Origin: Siderastrea siderea
Taxonomy: Eukaryota; Cnidaria; Anthozoa; Scleractinia; Rhizangiidae
Length of the DNA stretch: 64,000 bases
Assembly: GCA_964030785.1 (NCBI GenBank)
Contig: OZ034970.1
Span: 21,274,634 to 21,338,633 of the forward strand
Direction: 5' to 3'
Both the position numbers and the translations under genes were made by a program. This document shows, piece by piece, positions 1 to 12,400 of this stretch; within the stretch, counting starts at the first letter, position 1, and the number at the start of each line of letters is the position of its first letter. A model generated the notes under the pieces. That model did not search any database and was not told where the DNA came from. It worked only from the letters and a program-made list of their open reading frames with translations.

Positions 1-3000
1 TCCAAAATGGGATGCATGCGGCGGATTGAGACACCATTCGCAGCCCTGATCCGCGAGTAGTTTTTCACTGCTCCCTCGTCCATCTCTTCAAGTGCTTGTT
101 CCAACTCAGATTTAGCCTCAACGAAATTCGACCCACGATCACACCTTATTCTTGCGGTAGGTCCGCGGATAGATAGAAATCGGCGAAGCGCACAAGCTGA
201 ATGCGCTTGTGTCCATTGATTCTAGGACTTCAATGTGTATGGCTCGGCTGTTTAAACGGGTGAAGACGAGCCCCCAGCGTTTCGAGTTGACAGCACCTCC
301 TCTGAGTTTTCTTGTCTGGATCGTCCACGGTCCGAAAACGTCACATCCAACGTTAGTGAACGGCGCTGGGGTTTCAGTTCTGTCGGAGGGCAAGTCTGTC
401 ATGTGCTGTGTAAGGCTTGTCCCTCTAAGTTTCTTACAGGTGACACAGGAACTAATCACTTTAGACACTACTCCATGACCACCAATAATCCAGAAACCAG
501 CCGTACGTACTGCCCCATGGGTAATCTGTCGTCCTTGATGGTGCACTCTCTCGTGGTGATGACGGACGATGAGTTGAGATAAGTGATGACCTTTCGGCAA
601 TAGGTCAGGGTGTTTCTCCGGGAAGCTGAGGTGGGAACGGCGGAGGCGGCCACCAACTCTAAGGACTCTTTGGTTATCACCGAACGGATCTAGGCGGTAA
701 AGGTTTGACTTCTTCAAAGCGTTTTTCTTCTGTCGGGCGCGGTGTCGGTCCTCCGTGTTCTCTACTCCTCCTACAGATTCCAGTTCGTCTGCAAAACACT
801 CGTTCTGGACGGTCTTAATCATGACCATTTCTGCTTGCGTTAACTCCACTACTGAGGGACGACGTAAGAGTCGTGTGGGCTCGTTCTGAGATCTGCTACA
901 GTGGTGTACGTGCTCATCTTGGCTTTCACGTGCTGCCTTGTACTCCTTGACTTTGGCTATTAGGTTGGCTAGAGATCGCCGTAGAGACGCGAAGCTTGAG
1001 AAACGGCTAAACCTCTCCGAACCTAATCCTAGGGCTGTGTTTACGTTCATAACATGAGCAGTGACTTGACTCCTGACTTCCGGTTCCTGCGCGTCTAAGG
1101 CGACCACTTCTGTGACAGGCGAAAAACTGGGTGAGGCTTCTTTCAGGAACTCCGGACCTCTTAGCCATTTGGAATCATTCAAATTTTCCGCGGCTATTCC
1201 TCGCGTTGCAGGGTCCGCTGGATTCAAGGCGGTGTCAATGTATCTCCACTGAGAAGGGTCGGAAACGTTCCAGATGATCTGGACACGATTGGCGACATAC
1301 ACATAAAACCTTCGACTGTCATTCTGGATGTAACCTAAAGCAACTTTAGAGTCTGTGTAGAAAACGACTTCGTGTACTGGTATGCTCAACTCTCTCAACA
1401 ACTTCTTTACTGACTGGGAAGACAGTACGGCGCGACAAAGTTCCAGTTGGGGAATTGTCGTCGGATTTAGCGGAGCCATTCTGGCTTGTCCAAACAAGAA
1501 TGCAACACTCACGTCTCCCGATTCATTAATTTGCCAAAGGTAGGTCGCAACTCCTATCCCATCTTTACTAGCATCTGAGAATGAGTGAATTTCAGATCGT
1601 ACCACATGACCGAAGTCCTTGGAATGATAACACCTGGGGACGGAAACGTTTTCTAAGTCGACAAGCGCGTTTCTCCAAGACTGCCACTGGCACATCAATT
1701 TCTCAGGAAGCGGGTCATCCCAGCCGAGAGGGGTATCACTGCCATTCTTCCCCGTGATCACTAACTGACGGAGGAGGAGTTTCCCTTTCAAGATAACTGG
1801 GGCGGCTAGGCCCAACAGGTCATAGACTGAGTTAATAATCGATTGCACGCCTCTCCGTGTGAACGGTCTTTCCGGTAACGTGACGTGGAAAGTGAAAGCA
1901 TCTCCCTCTAAGTCCCAGTGAACTCCTAAGAAACGCTGAGTTGGAAGGGTGTCATGTCGAAAGTCTAAGTCGCGGACACTCTCTCCCCGGTCCTTGGCAG
2001 GCAATGCTCTCATAACAGGAGCAGAGTTTGAGACAGCCTTATGTAGTCTGAGCCGGGCGGTGGCTAACATCGCTTGCGTGTTTTTCAGCAACTCTATTGT
2101 CTCCTGGTCTGTTGGTCGTGAGGTTAACCCGTCATCGACGTAGAAATCATTGTAAACGAACTCCTTAACTGCCGTGCCGAACTCCTCCTCGCCATCCTCA
2201 GCGGTCTTTCTCATGCCGAAGGTAGCTACGGCTGGGCTTGAAGCATTTCCAAATAGGTGTACAAGCATTCGATACTCCACTATCTCTGAGGGGTTGTTGT
2301 CTTTGAACCATAAGAATCTTAGAAAATTCCTATGCTTAGGGTTCACGTAGAATGAGTGGAACATCTGTTCCACGTCACACATCAAGGCGACATCTTCCTG
2401 TCGAAAACGGACAAGTACACCTAGTAAACTGTTCATTTGGTCAGGGCCTGACAACAGTTCCTTGTTTAACGACACTCCCTGGTATTCTGCTTAGGAATCG
2501 AAAACCACGCGAATTTGGCCGGGTTTTCGTGGATGATACACTGCGAAGTGCGGCAGGTACCAGACTTGCCCACATCCGTCAGCAACTCCCAACTCGTCAG
2601 GTGGTACCTGGGCGGCATGTCCGCGGTGAAGGACCTTTCCCATAAAGGTGAAATAGTCTTTCTCCAGCTGCAGGTTTCTCTTGAAGGAACGTAACAAACT
2701 ATTCAGGTGATTTGCAGCTTGACTCCGATTATTAGGCATGGTGATGCCGTTTGAACGGAAAGGCAAGGGCATTTCCCAGCTCCCATCTTCGTTCTTGTGG
2801 ATCGTACGTTGCATGATGTCTAAGAAGCGACGGTCTTCTTGGGACAAACCGACTTCATTATCGTGGGGAGTTGTGCGGTAAACATCAGGCGCAATTTGTT
2901 CTCCTCCTGCGTACTCTTCCTTGATCACGAAGTGATTGGGGCAAGGCGCTATCTTGTAACATGAAGAACTGTCCCGATCGACTGTAGGTTCGCAACTGTT

Positions 3001-3345
3001 TCGGTCAAGGAGCGACCAGTTTGGTGCTGAAACACTGACTGCGGTTCGGCAGGCTGAAATGTGAACAGGACCACCAATTCTGTCTAGGCATACCTGGCCT
3101 GACACTGTCCACCCAAGCTTGAACTTCTGGGCCCATGGCGCTCCTTTCGGGCCGTTTCTAGATGCTCTGATCTTCAACAACTCCGGCGCATCACGACCGA
3201 TAAGAATTTCAACGTTTGCATTTGGGTCCAGAGGTAGGTCCACTATCTCCTTCAGATGATGGAACTCCCTGGCGATTTCTGGGCTTGGGATCTCGCTCTT
3301 GTCACGAGGGATATAGTCACATTCTACTAGTGTGGGTAATTTGAA
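1..3345 (-). pseudogene. BEL/Pao LTR-retrotransposon pol, degraded and cut by the window edge
   Basis: This is the polyprotein of a BEL/Pao-type retroelement, read from about 3345 downward. Seen in order: a DUF1758/aspartic-peptidase-like segment (LIGRDAPELL near 3200), reverse transcriptase with the YVDD catalytic box near 2130-2142, RNase H with acidic residues in FSDASKDG, LELCRA, FYTDSK and NPADPATRG (about 1575 to 1215), then an integrase with a His-His-Cys-Cys zinc site (about 560-435) and a DVFGPW motif near 340. Three breaks are visible. A TAA stop precedes the conserved segment near 3346, an in-frame TAA sits at about 2491-2493, and a one-base frameshift lies near 195-205, after which integrase continues in another frame to position 1. 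No LTR was recognised. Family assignment is firm; the copy is not functional as read. Confidence 0.9.
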
Positions 3346-4479
3346 CTGTTATCCTCCTATAGACCTGACTACGAGACCGGAGACACGACGGCCGTATTTC
3401 AATTCTAAATGGCGGGCTCACTTGTGTTCGAACTGTGTTGGCAGCCATTGTTTAACTCCGTAAATTCGCAGTTTGAATTAAAAGCTCCGACTTCTTTGGG
3501 GACTCCAAGAGGGATGAATCACCGCATCCATTTTTCACTATCGCGTTAGTAGCGTAGCATCAACCAAGACACTGATGAAATTTAACCATCTGTCTATTGT
3601 TACCAATGATGTCTACGTTCAAGTGTCGTTCGGTAAAAACTATGAATAACAAAATAATACAAAAAGGCGGTTGACAGAAAGAAAAAACTTAAAGGACTAA
3701 TACAAGAAATTAAAGCGATACAAAAAATCGAAAACTCACATGGATGATCCCTGAAAAACACGATAAAATGACAAGAAAGGGTGTACTAAACTCCGAGACT
3801 CCAAACTCCGTGATGAAAATGAAAAGCACGAGGCCCTGGCCGAGGGGCCCTGGGAATACTAAGGAAACCGAGAATTGGTCCAGGGCCCAATAAAATAAAC
3901 TCAACGCAAAAACATAGACTCGAAAGTTCTCATAAATCAGCTGAGACTGTCACAGGACATAAGCTTAAGCCTGCAAGAGTATATTTAAGGCCTAGGGCAC
4001 ATTGTTGGTGAAGTTGGCAGCCAAATGAGTTTACCATCATAGACAAAGTTTGCTAAAATCCCATCACTGAATTGTGGTTTTCAGTGTCACCATTTTAGAC
4101 CAATTACGAAATATCAAGTTAAAATGTTCTGCATGTAATTCATACCTTCCATTATGGTGATACTTTATCACTGATAGTAACTTAATATATATCATTGCTT
4201 AATGCATGCACTGTCATTTTTCAGGTCCCATGGAAAGAGACCTTAGGAAATTAAAAAGATACCATGGAACATGCTCTACCAATTAAATATATGAAGAATG
4301 CCTACTGAGATTTGAGTCCTGCCAAGAATATGACTCGCACACTACATTTTGCCTTAGTGGTGTTGATGTAATGCCAGAGTGTACTGCATTTTGCCTTATT
4401 TTAACAGTCCCTTCCAACTTGAAAACTACTGAGTTAGTAACAAAGTTAACATTAGTGTCCCTGAGATAGGTCACCTGTC
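3346..4479. other. No recognisable gene
   Basis: I see AT-rich DNA with only short ORFs that match nothing I know. It separates the BEL/Pao fragment from a minisatellite. Confidence 0.6.
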
Positions 4480-4753
4480 GACAACTGTTACCTTTAACAA
4501 TCCCTTAAACTATTTTAAGTCTCAGTTGCTAATAAGGGGAACAATTGCATCCAGATGTATCGTCGGAGTGTGCAACTGTTACCTTTAACAATTCCTTTGT
4601 ATTTTAAGTCTCAGTTACTAATGAGGGGAACAGTAGTATCCAGATGTATCGTCGGAGTGTGCGACTGTTACCTTTGACAATTCCTTTCTATTTTAAGTCT
4701 CAGTTACTAATGAGGGGAACAGTAGCATCCAGATGTATCGTTGGAGTGTGCAA
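4480..4753. repeat. Minisatellite, three copies of about 90 bp
   Basis: Three head-to-tail copies begin with AACTGTTACCTTT-like sequence (about 4483, 4574, 4663) and share TTTTAAGTCTCAGTT, AGGGGAACA and CCAGATGTATCGT. Spacing is 91 and 89 bp. Copies differ by a few substitutions and small indels, so the array is not brand new. Confidence 0.9.
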
Positions 4754-4944
4754 CAACGTTACGTCCGATTAGACATTGACCCGAGAAGTATTGCTCAATA
4801 ACTAAAACATTGAGATAACAGAGCCAGTAACAAGTCACTTATGGCTTTGACGTAAACCACCGGAGCTCTTTGAGCCCATAAAAAATACTTTACCTTAAAA
4901 TAAACAAGACTTACACGTTTTGGGTGTCATTAACATTGGAATCG

Positions 4945-5845
4945 ATGTCGAAAGACAACATCATTCCAGGAATCAGTTTTCAATCTCGTCCCAAAAGGCT
5001 TTTCGAAGTCAAAGTGAAAGATCAACAAAACAGGCCCGGAGACGGAACAAGAAGTTAGTCAATATCTCTGAATTTGTAAGCAAAATCCAAAGTGAAGTAT
5101 AACCAGGTGGCTTTAAATTTCTTTCTTTGCTTTCCTTCGTGTGCAACAGGGATCAAACGCCTGCTGAAGAGTTCAAACACACAGTTAAAATTTACGTGAC
5201 AATTTCTCGGCCGGGAAGCCAAAGGCGGAAGTGAAAACTGTACGTGCGTGTGGATTTTATTTAAGGCTACCAGACGCAAGTAAGCACCAGGTTTACGTTC
5301 TTTTTATCAGAAACTCAGTGCAAGAAGAGTAACATATGTACGTAATTAACTATTTTCAAACGAGTTGGACAATCAAGTAGCTGGAGCAAGTCTAGTTCAT
5401 ATCAGTTGTAAATGAAGGCGAATTATTAATGACATGGAACCTAGTTGCAACGGAACTAAACGAAATTGCCGAGAGCACATAATTATCGGGGCTATAATTT
5501 AAGTGTCTCCATCAGTATGTTTTGAATGATTTTGCTTGATATTATCACTCTTATTTAGGAACATATGTATACAACTATCTTTAACCCCTCTCGTTGTCTG
5601 GCCGTGCAACTCTCTAGCTGGCCCAAACAAACCAAAGAATTTATATTAATTTCATTTTTTAAATATATTTTTCTTCTTTTTAATAGGGAACAGTGATGGG
5701 TGATGTCCACATTATAACCGTTACTCTCGGTGGATTACTGACAGTTACTTTGGCTACTGCTAATCCCTGGCTTATGGCCTTTATCATTTTTGCGGCTTTT
5801 GTCACCGCTGTCATTTTACTTACTGATAAACAGAAAAAAAAGTAA
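4945..5845 (+). CDS. Possible two-exon gene for a small membrane protein
   Basis: A clear acceptor (pyrimidine-rich stretch ending TTTTTAATAG at 5686) precedes an exon whose frame from ATG 5696 to TAA 5845 gives 49 residues. They are almost entirely hydrophobic (two short or one long membrane segment) and end in DKQKKK, which fits a KxKxx-type ER-retrieval signal. A candidate first exon is ATG 4945 to 5053 (36 residues, basic) before donor GTTAGT. It joins in frame if the acceptor is the CAG at 5691-5693, giving about 86 residues. An alternative first exon ending before GTATAA at 5097 would join at 5687 in a different frame. I do not recognise the family. The last exon is more credible than the first. 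Confidence 0.4.
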
Positions 5846-6169
5846 CATGGTTCACTGGCCAATTACAACTATTAGCTTAGCTACTTGAACATTAAGTATT
5901 ATACTGTAGCTTAGTTTTTTGAAACGATATTTTTCATATACTGCTTATTTTTCTTGTTGACTCTGGGGGTGAGGGGGAGGGGGTGCTCTGTATTTCTGGA
6001 TCTACTCTCCGTGTTCCCTCGTAAACCAGCTGCGAAAAGGAGCTGCGAACTTTGACTTACCCTAATCGTTGCATTATACGTTAAATTTGAATTATATGAC
6101 ATACGTCCTACATCAATACTGCTAGAATGATTTGAATTATTTTGTAATATCCAAAGCGCCCTGTGTTAC

Positions 6170-6175
6170 AATAAA
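6170..6175 (+). terminator. Possible poly(A) signal AATAAA
   Basis: AATAAA lies about 325 bp after the stop codon of the putative small membrane protein, at a plausible 3' UTR distance. The motif alone is weak evidence. Confidence 0.3.
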
Positions 6176-9100
6176 CGGAGAGAGATGCTAAATGCATTTA
6201 TATGTGAATCTCTTGTACGAAACGGTAACATCCTATGCAGGAAGTTATTAAATGCGAGTCTCCATGTAGCTAAGTGATCAGGGTATCCGTCCAGTGTGTG
6301 GAATTTATTCATTTATAATTAATTCATTTTTTTTAGGTCAGATACACGTGACAAGATGAATAAATTAAAATTATGACCTTCACGTCCCACATTCACATAA
6401 ACCATCTTTCTCTTTAATATACCTACATAATAATTAATTATTTACTCACCCAAGTGTTTCATTCTTTTGGTGCAAAATTACTCAACATATATTCCGTGTA
6501 TGCAAATTTAGCGAAGAAGTAACCATGTCCCTTAGTACAACAGCAACAAAACTGGAAGAGGGCTGGGAGGTGACTTTCTTCTGATTTGTTCTGGTAACGG
6601 GAAAGAGAAGTCATCGCCAGTCGGCCCAAAATCGATTTCGGGATTCCTGGGTAAATACAACTGTAGCTTACATTGCTGTCTCTTTGTTAGCAGTACCCAG
6701 GCTTCTCTTCGTTTGAGAGATCGTCGCTTGGTCTGATCAAGACCTACGATGTTTACATGTTTCAGGGGCACGACTGCAGCAAAATGCACTAACCCAGAAA
6801 CAACAAGTGGATTTGTTACTAAGAAAGTAACAAGAAAAAGAGATGCCGGCAGTCAATACGACCTGAATTACAATTAGGCGATCGATAATATGGAAAGTTG
6901 GCGCTTGAATACTAAATACGTTGTAATAAAACTAAAAAAGAGTATGAGAGGGGGAATTTTTATGTTTAAGAGTGGAAATTACTTGGCACGAAAGTACATC
7001 GCAAGGAGCCGGACTAAGAGGCGGTGCTAAACCCGCAGGTTCAGATTCCGACTGCGCCAACAGTCAGCGCTAATAAATACGACTAATATAAGGAATGAGG
7101 TGCTGCCTTTGCTGTGACAACTGCAAATGGTTAGACCTTTATGGTTTGACTCTCGCATTAGACTCTCGCAATTAAATTCCGTAGGTAAGTTTACCGATAT
7201 AGGTGCGGGGATTGACAAGATTACCTTTTATCCATAACAAGGTACCATACATGTTCAACTTCCGCACCCCACTCTACACGAAACAATTACTTGAGGATAG
7301 CGAGGTTTTCAGTGAAAAACACGGTTTTCCTAGAAACGATCTTTTCTCGGAATTTTGTTGTTTTTGACACAAAGTCAAGTAGTATGAAGTTGGCAAAGCA
7401 TTGGGTTTCAGAATACTGGATCACTGTTTGGTTGTTGTTGTCGGTAGGAAACCAAGAGAGGATCTTGAGGAAACTTAAAACCAGTCTAACCCTTCTGGAA
7501 GATTTAACAGTCTTTCTGTTGGGGGAATTTCTAAAGACTGAAACGAAGCCATCAGCAATCACTGTGGAGGTGAGCAAATAAATTTTCTTCATGTTATCAG
7601 CCACTTGATGCGAGAAGAACAAAAATTTACTACATGGAGTTAATAGCTGCTTAACGCGTTAAACTGGCTAGTTGCTGAACAACACGAATCACTCGCAAAA
7701 GCAAAAGGCAAGCTCTTTGTTCCCTGTTATTTAATTAACCGGTCGTCGACATGAGGCGACTTCTCGGCTACAAAGTACACTATGTGAGAAGTGACTTGCA
7801 CTCGGGCTCCATATACAAGGTATTTTGTCCCGTTTTTCGATTTCTCTCCCCCACAACAGATCCAGTAACGGACAACATTCTATGACAAGTAAAAATTACG
7901 ACATCAATACAATTGACGATTTTATTCTGTAATATCATTAAGTGGAAAATGATTACTTAACTGTACTATATCCTACACTGGACGGTTATTGACAAACGCT
8001 AGATTATAAAGCAGATTCAGCCTCTTTCCCAGGCCAATTCGCGCTATGGGAGTGAGCGTAGGAGGCTTGGAACCGAATGCGTCTCCCGACAAGCCTGACG
8101 GGTGGCGTTACATCCGAAGTCGCCGAGGATGACTAGGAATGAGGCTTCTTCAGATTGTAATATTTGTTCTGGTTACAAGTTAAAACGCGTATGGAGGCAG
8201 TATGCATTAATCCTTTAACTGCAGAAGAGATCATTTGCTAACTTCTACTTGGTAAGTCAAGAGGGACCTTAAGGAAGCATTTGATGAGAATACAAGACTT
8301 GTATTCTAGAAGAAAACGTGTATAGTACAACAAGGACAATTCTCATTCTGACCTCAAAGACAAAAGGGTTAAAATTAAAAAATACCTGATCATGCGTCGG
8401 ATATCAATAGAATTTCTAATTTACTTTTACGAAAAACATCTAAATTACTACATCCTCTGATATAAAGCAAAATTACAACTGAAAGTTGTGGCCCTTCGAT
8501 AAAAAAGCTGACAAACAAAAAGATTTTTCAGAGCTCATCACTCTGTAATATTTATAACTATCATTGGACTTTATATTCTACTTAAATTTGCAGCGGGGCT
8601 CTTTTGGGTCGCCACATAATGACTCTAATAGCATCGCAAAGGCAGCAAATTTTCTCTAAAACAAGAAAAGTACGACACCACATAAAAACGACTCCACTAA
8701 TATGGGTCCTTTCCTTGCAAACTGACCCCCACAGAAAGGAATCGTGGTTGCGTGATAAGTCACTGAAATTAACGTTATTGCGTGAACATCGTTACTGGTA
8801 AGAAACGAACTTGCATGAGTGACGATCCAAGTAACGGAATATGAAAATTCGAGGTTTTAAAACCTCAGCGAAGTCCTGATCGGAAAACGTTAGCATATTC
8901 ACAGGACCGCCCTCAGCGCCCTAACCTTGCAAGACCACGCGCTTAAAATATTTCTCGGGCGAGTCAATAACACATAGCAGGTAGATTGCAAGCTCTTGAA
9001 ACAGTTTCACACACTGAAATGCTAACTTTTTTTTGCGTTACCTAGAAACTACCCGTGATTGCGTTTATCCTTTTTTTTACTCAAACAGAACTTACAGAAG

Positions 9101-9370
9101 TCCTGCGGACCAATTAGCGGCAGTCCCTTAAAGGGACTGGCGCTAAAACCATCCGCCAAACTGAGCTTGCAAATTCACGGGCTACGAGAAAACAATTGCA
9201 AAATCAGAAGATTGAACTAGAAATGCTTGATTGCGATCAGTACGGGTAAGTATTTTTAAACTGATATACCTAAAGCTTCCATCTTAATTAATTTGAGTAT
9301 AACAAAATCCACGCTCTCAATGTGTTCTGCTTGAATGTTTCTTGCTTTGAGTCTTCAGTGTTGTTCTACG
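6176..9370. other. Intergenic or 3' UTR DNA of the adhesion gene, no firm gene
   Basis: No recognised gene. Overlapping ORFs exist on both strands at 7287-7622. The minus one follows an acceptor-like CTCACCTCCACAG in the same phase (1) as the adhesion-gene exons, so it could be an alternative last exon, but its sequence resembles no known tail. A TTTATT at 7921-7926 (AATAAA on the minus strand) is a candidate poly(A) signal about 1.4 kb after the adhesion gene's stop codon. Confidence 0.35.
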
Positions 9371-9444
9371 TCAGAGGAGATGAAGAATTCCCACGATGAA
9401 CATTACCAGGACACTCGCGACGAGAGGAGACTGGAAGTTGGTTA
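9371..9444 (-). CDS. Exon 11: C-terminal tail, probable GPI-anchor signal
   Basis: The acceptor ACCATTTTTCAG is followed by 23 full codons and TGA. The end, SPLVASVLVMFIVGILHLL, is hydrophobic right up to the stop, with small or polar residues (T, N, S) just before it, as in GPI-attachment signals. The phase (1) fits exon 10 exactly. Confidence 0.75.
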
Positions 9445-12400
9445 CTGAAAAATGGTAAGCACGAGTTAGAATTTATAAGAACACCTAAATACCATTTGAT
9501 TGCAATTTGATATCAAAATTGAAGATTTTTTGTTCAACCCCTGCCACTTGCGTTTTCAACCTTGGATCTGTGACTTTCTGCTTTGACCACTACAAGTGAA
9601 TTTACAAGTACCCGGAGCAAATGAAGACCACATTTTGTATTACTATTTTGCGTCAGAAGTGTTACATTTTGCGTTACAATAATCAAATCTCCATTACGCG
9701 ACCACCCTTTGGAATTGAGAGGAGTAAATGTTTAAGAAAGGTTGGCCACTTAACAAAGGTTCACCAGAAAAGATCATACGACATAAACGCTTTTTATTGA
9801 CATTCGTAACTTAAGCTTTTATTTCATAAGTTTTCGTTCCATCGGTTTCCCTGATGTTATGAAAAGCTGGCCCGCTGCGATATTTCTCGTAAATTTTGGA
9901 GCAGTCATCCAAAAGGACTTAAAAACACATTTTTCTCTACCCTGTGTATTCTCAGTCACTCTCAAGTTCTTTCAATCGACTTGGCCAGTCGCTGCCATTT
10001 TGAAATTGGATTAACTGAGTTTATAAACTCTTAATTACGATATTCAGCCAAAGATTGTAAAGGTCAGACTTGGTCCTTGCAGATGCGATCGGAGTCACAC
10101 AATCAACTTTAATTTTGAGCTTACAAATTTATTCTTATCGCAGATTTAAGAGCGGGGCGGGAGGGGGGGGGGGGGGGGGTAGTGGGAGATGAGCTGCGTG
10201 TGAAAGTCATCTCTCACAGTTTCCTGTGAAATATTCATTTATCAGCAAACTCGTTCACTGAGTTTGTATTTTTCCAAAATCAAGTTATAGAGAACTGAAT
10301 TATTTGTCATCGGATTCCAACACAAACACTTCAGCTGAACGGGCTTATTTCAACAGAAAATTGCGTGGTGGAGTGCAAACCATCGCACATATCTTACCTG
10401 TTTGTAGGCTTATAGCAAAAGTTCGCTCAGCAGGGCTGCTTTTTCCACCCTTGTTTTTGGCAATCACCTCAAACTTGTATTTTTTCCCCTTATCGAGAGC
10501 TTTGACACCATACTCGAGTTTCTTGGTTGTAAAATTCTTCCAGGGTCCTGGTCGATTCGGATCAGTCACATCACGGTAACGCACTATGTATTCAATGTTA
10601 TCATCTCCACCCGTGTCATCTGGGCGTTGCCACTTCAGAGTGAAACTTGTGTCATCAAGATCTTTGCCCTTTGGCTCGTACATGATCGGTGGACCAGGTG
10701 CACCTGGAAGGATGAGGCAAGTCCACATTAGACTTTAATGGCCCTTTTTTCACGCATCATTTTTTGAAATAATAAAAATCACAGAGGCATTTGAACCCAT
10801 TTTCTTGTATGCCGGTATGTCCAATGAAACAGATCCTTTCTGCTGAAGACACTGTTCATAAGCACAATACAATTGATGGGTAACTAGAGTACTTGCTTTT
10901 ACAATTTGGAAATAATTGGATGCGAAAAATTTCTAAATTTGAAAGCACCTATGGAGCTTATGTAAAGAGTCCCTAGAGATTCAAAGGACAATGGCGCGGT
11001 GGCCATGTGTACCACAACAAAAGGAGCTCATATAGATTTAGCCGAGCCTATAAGCGGAGCTCTCAAGGAATAAACTGGTATTCGTTTCTCAAGAATAGTC
11101 TTGAGAAACGAAATTCTGTGAATTTCATCTTCGACCACTACAAGTAGTTCACAAGTACCCGGAGCAAATGGAGACCACATTTTGCATTACTATTTTGTGT
11201 CAGAAGTGTTACATTTTGCGTTACTATAATCAAACCTCCATTACGCGATTACCCTCTGGAAATGAGAGAGTGGATGTTTAACACAGGTTGGCCACAAAGG
11301 TTCACCAGAAATGAGCACACGACAAAAACGCTTTGTATTGACACTCGTAACTTAAGCTTTTGTTTCATGAGTTTTCGCTTCATCGGTTTCCCTGACGTTA
11401 TCAAAAGCTGACCGACTGCGATATTTCTCGTACATTTTGAAGCCGTCACCCAAAAGGACTTAAAAACACATTTTTCTCTAACCTGTGTATTCTCAGTCAC
11501 TCTCAAGCTCTTTCAAGCGAGTTGGCCAGTCGCTGCCAGTTTTAAACCGTATTAAGTGAGTTTATAAACTCTTTAATTGCGATATCCAGCCAAAGATTGT
11601 AAAGATCAAACTTGGTCCTTGTAGATGCAATCGAAGTCACACAATCAACGTTTGAGCTTACTAACCTAGTCGTATCGTAGATTAAGAGGCAAATGCACGT
11701 AAACATGCAAATACCCAGTTTCCAGTACATCTACACTTCTCAAGGTGGGGGGAGGGGAGGGGGATGAGCTGCGTGTCGAAAGTTACCTTACACAGTTTCC
11801 TGTGGAATATTCATTCATCAGCAAAACCGTTCACTGAGTTTGGATTTTTCCGAAATCAAATTATAGAGGAAATATTTGTCATCGGATTCCAACACAAACT
11901 TCTTAGCTGAACGGGCTGTTTACAACAGAAAATTGCAGGATGGAGTGCAAACCATCGCTCATATCTTACCTGTTTGTAGGCTTATAGCAAAAATTCGCTC
12001 AGCAGGGCTGCTTTCTCCACCCTTGTTTTTGGCAATCACCTCAAACTTGTATCTTTTCCCCTTATCGAGAGCTTTGACATCATACTCCAGTTTCTTGGTT
12101 GTAAAATCCTTCCAGGGTCCTGGTCGATTCGGATCAGTCACATCACGGTAACGCACTATGTATTCAATGTTATCATCTCCGCCCGTGTCATCTGGGCGTT
12201 GCCACTTCAGAGTGAAACTGGTGTCATCAAGATCTTTTCCCTTTGGCTCGTAAATGATTGGTGGACCAGATGCACCTAGGAGGATGATGGGAGTCCACAT
12301 TAGACTTTAATGGCCCTTTTTTCATGCATTATTTTTTGAGATAATAAAAATCACAGAGGCATTTGAACCCATTTTCTTGTACGCTGGTATGTCCAATAAA

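Noticed and set aside
7287..7622. ORFs on both strands, possible alternative last exon of the adhesion gene
   Set aside because: Splice-like borders exist on both strands, but neither product has a recognisable domain or membrane anchor. Kept only as a note.
10304..12151. Two similar 91-residue plus-strand ORFs
   Set aside because: They are antisense shadows of the duplicated FN3 exons, which have correct splice sites, phase and domain motifs on the minus strand.
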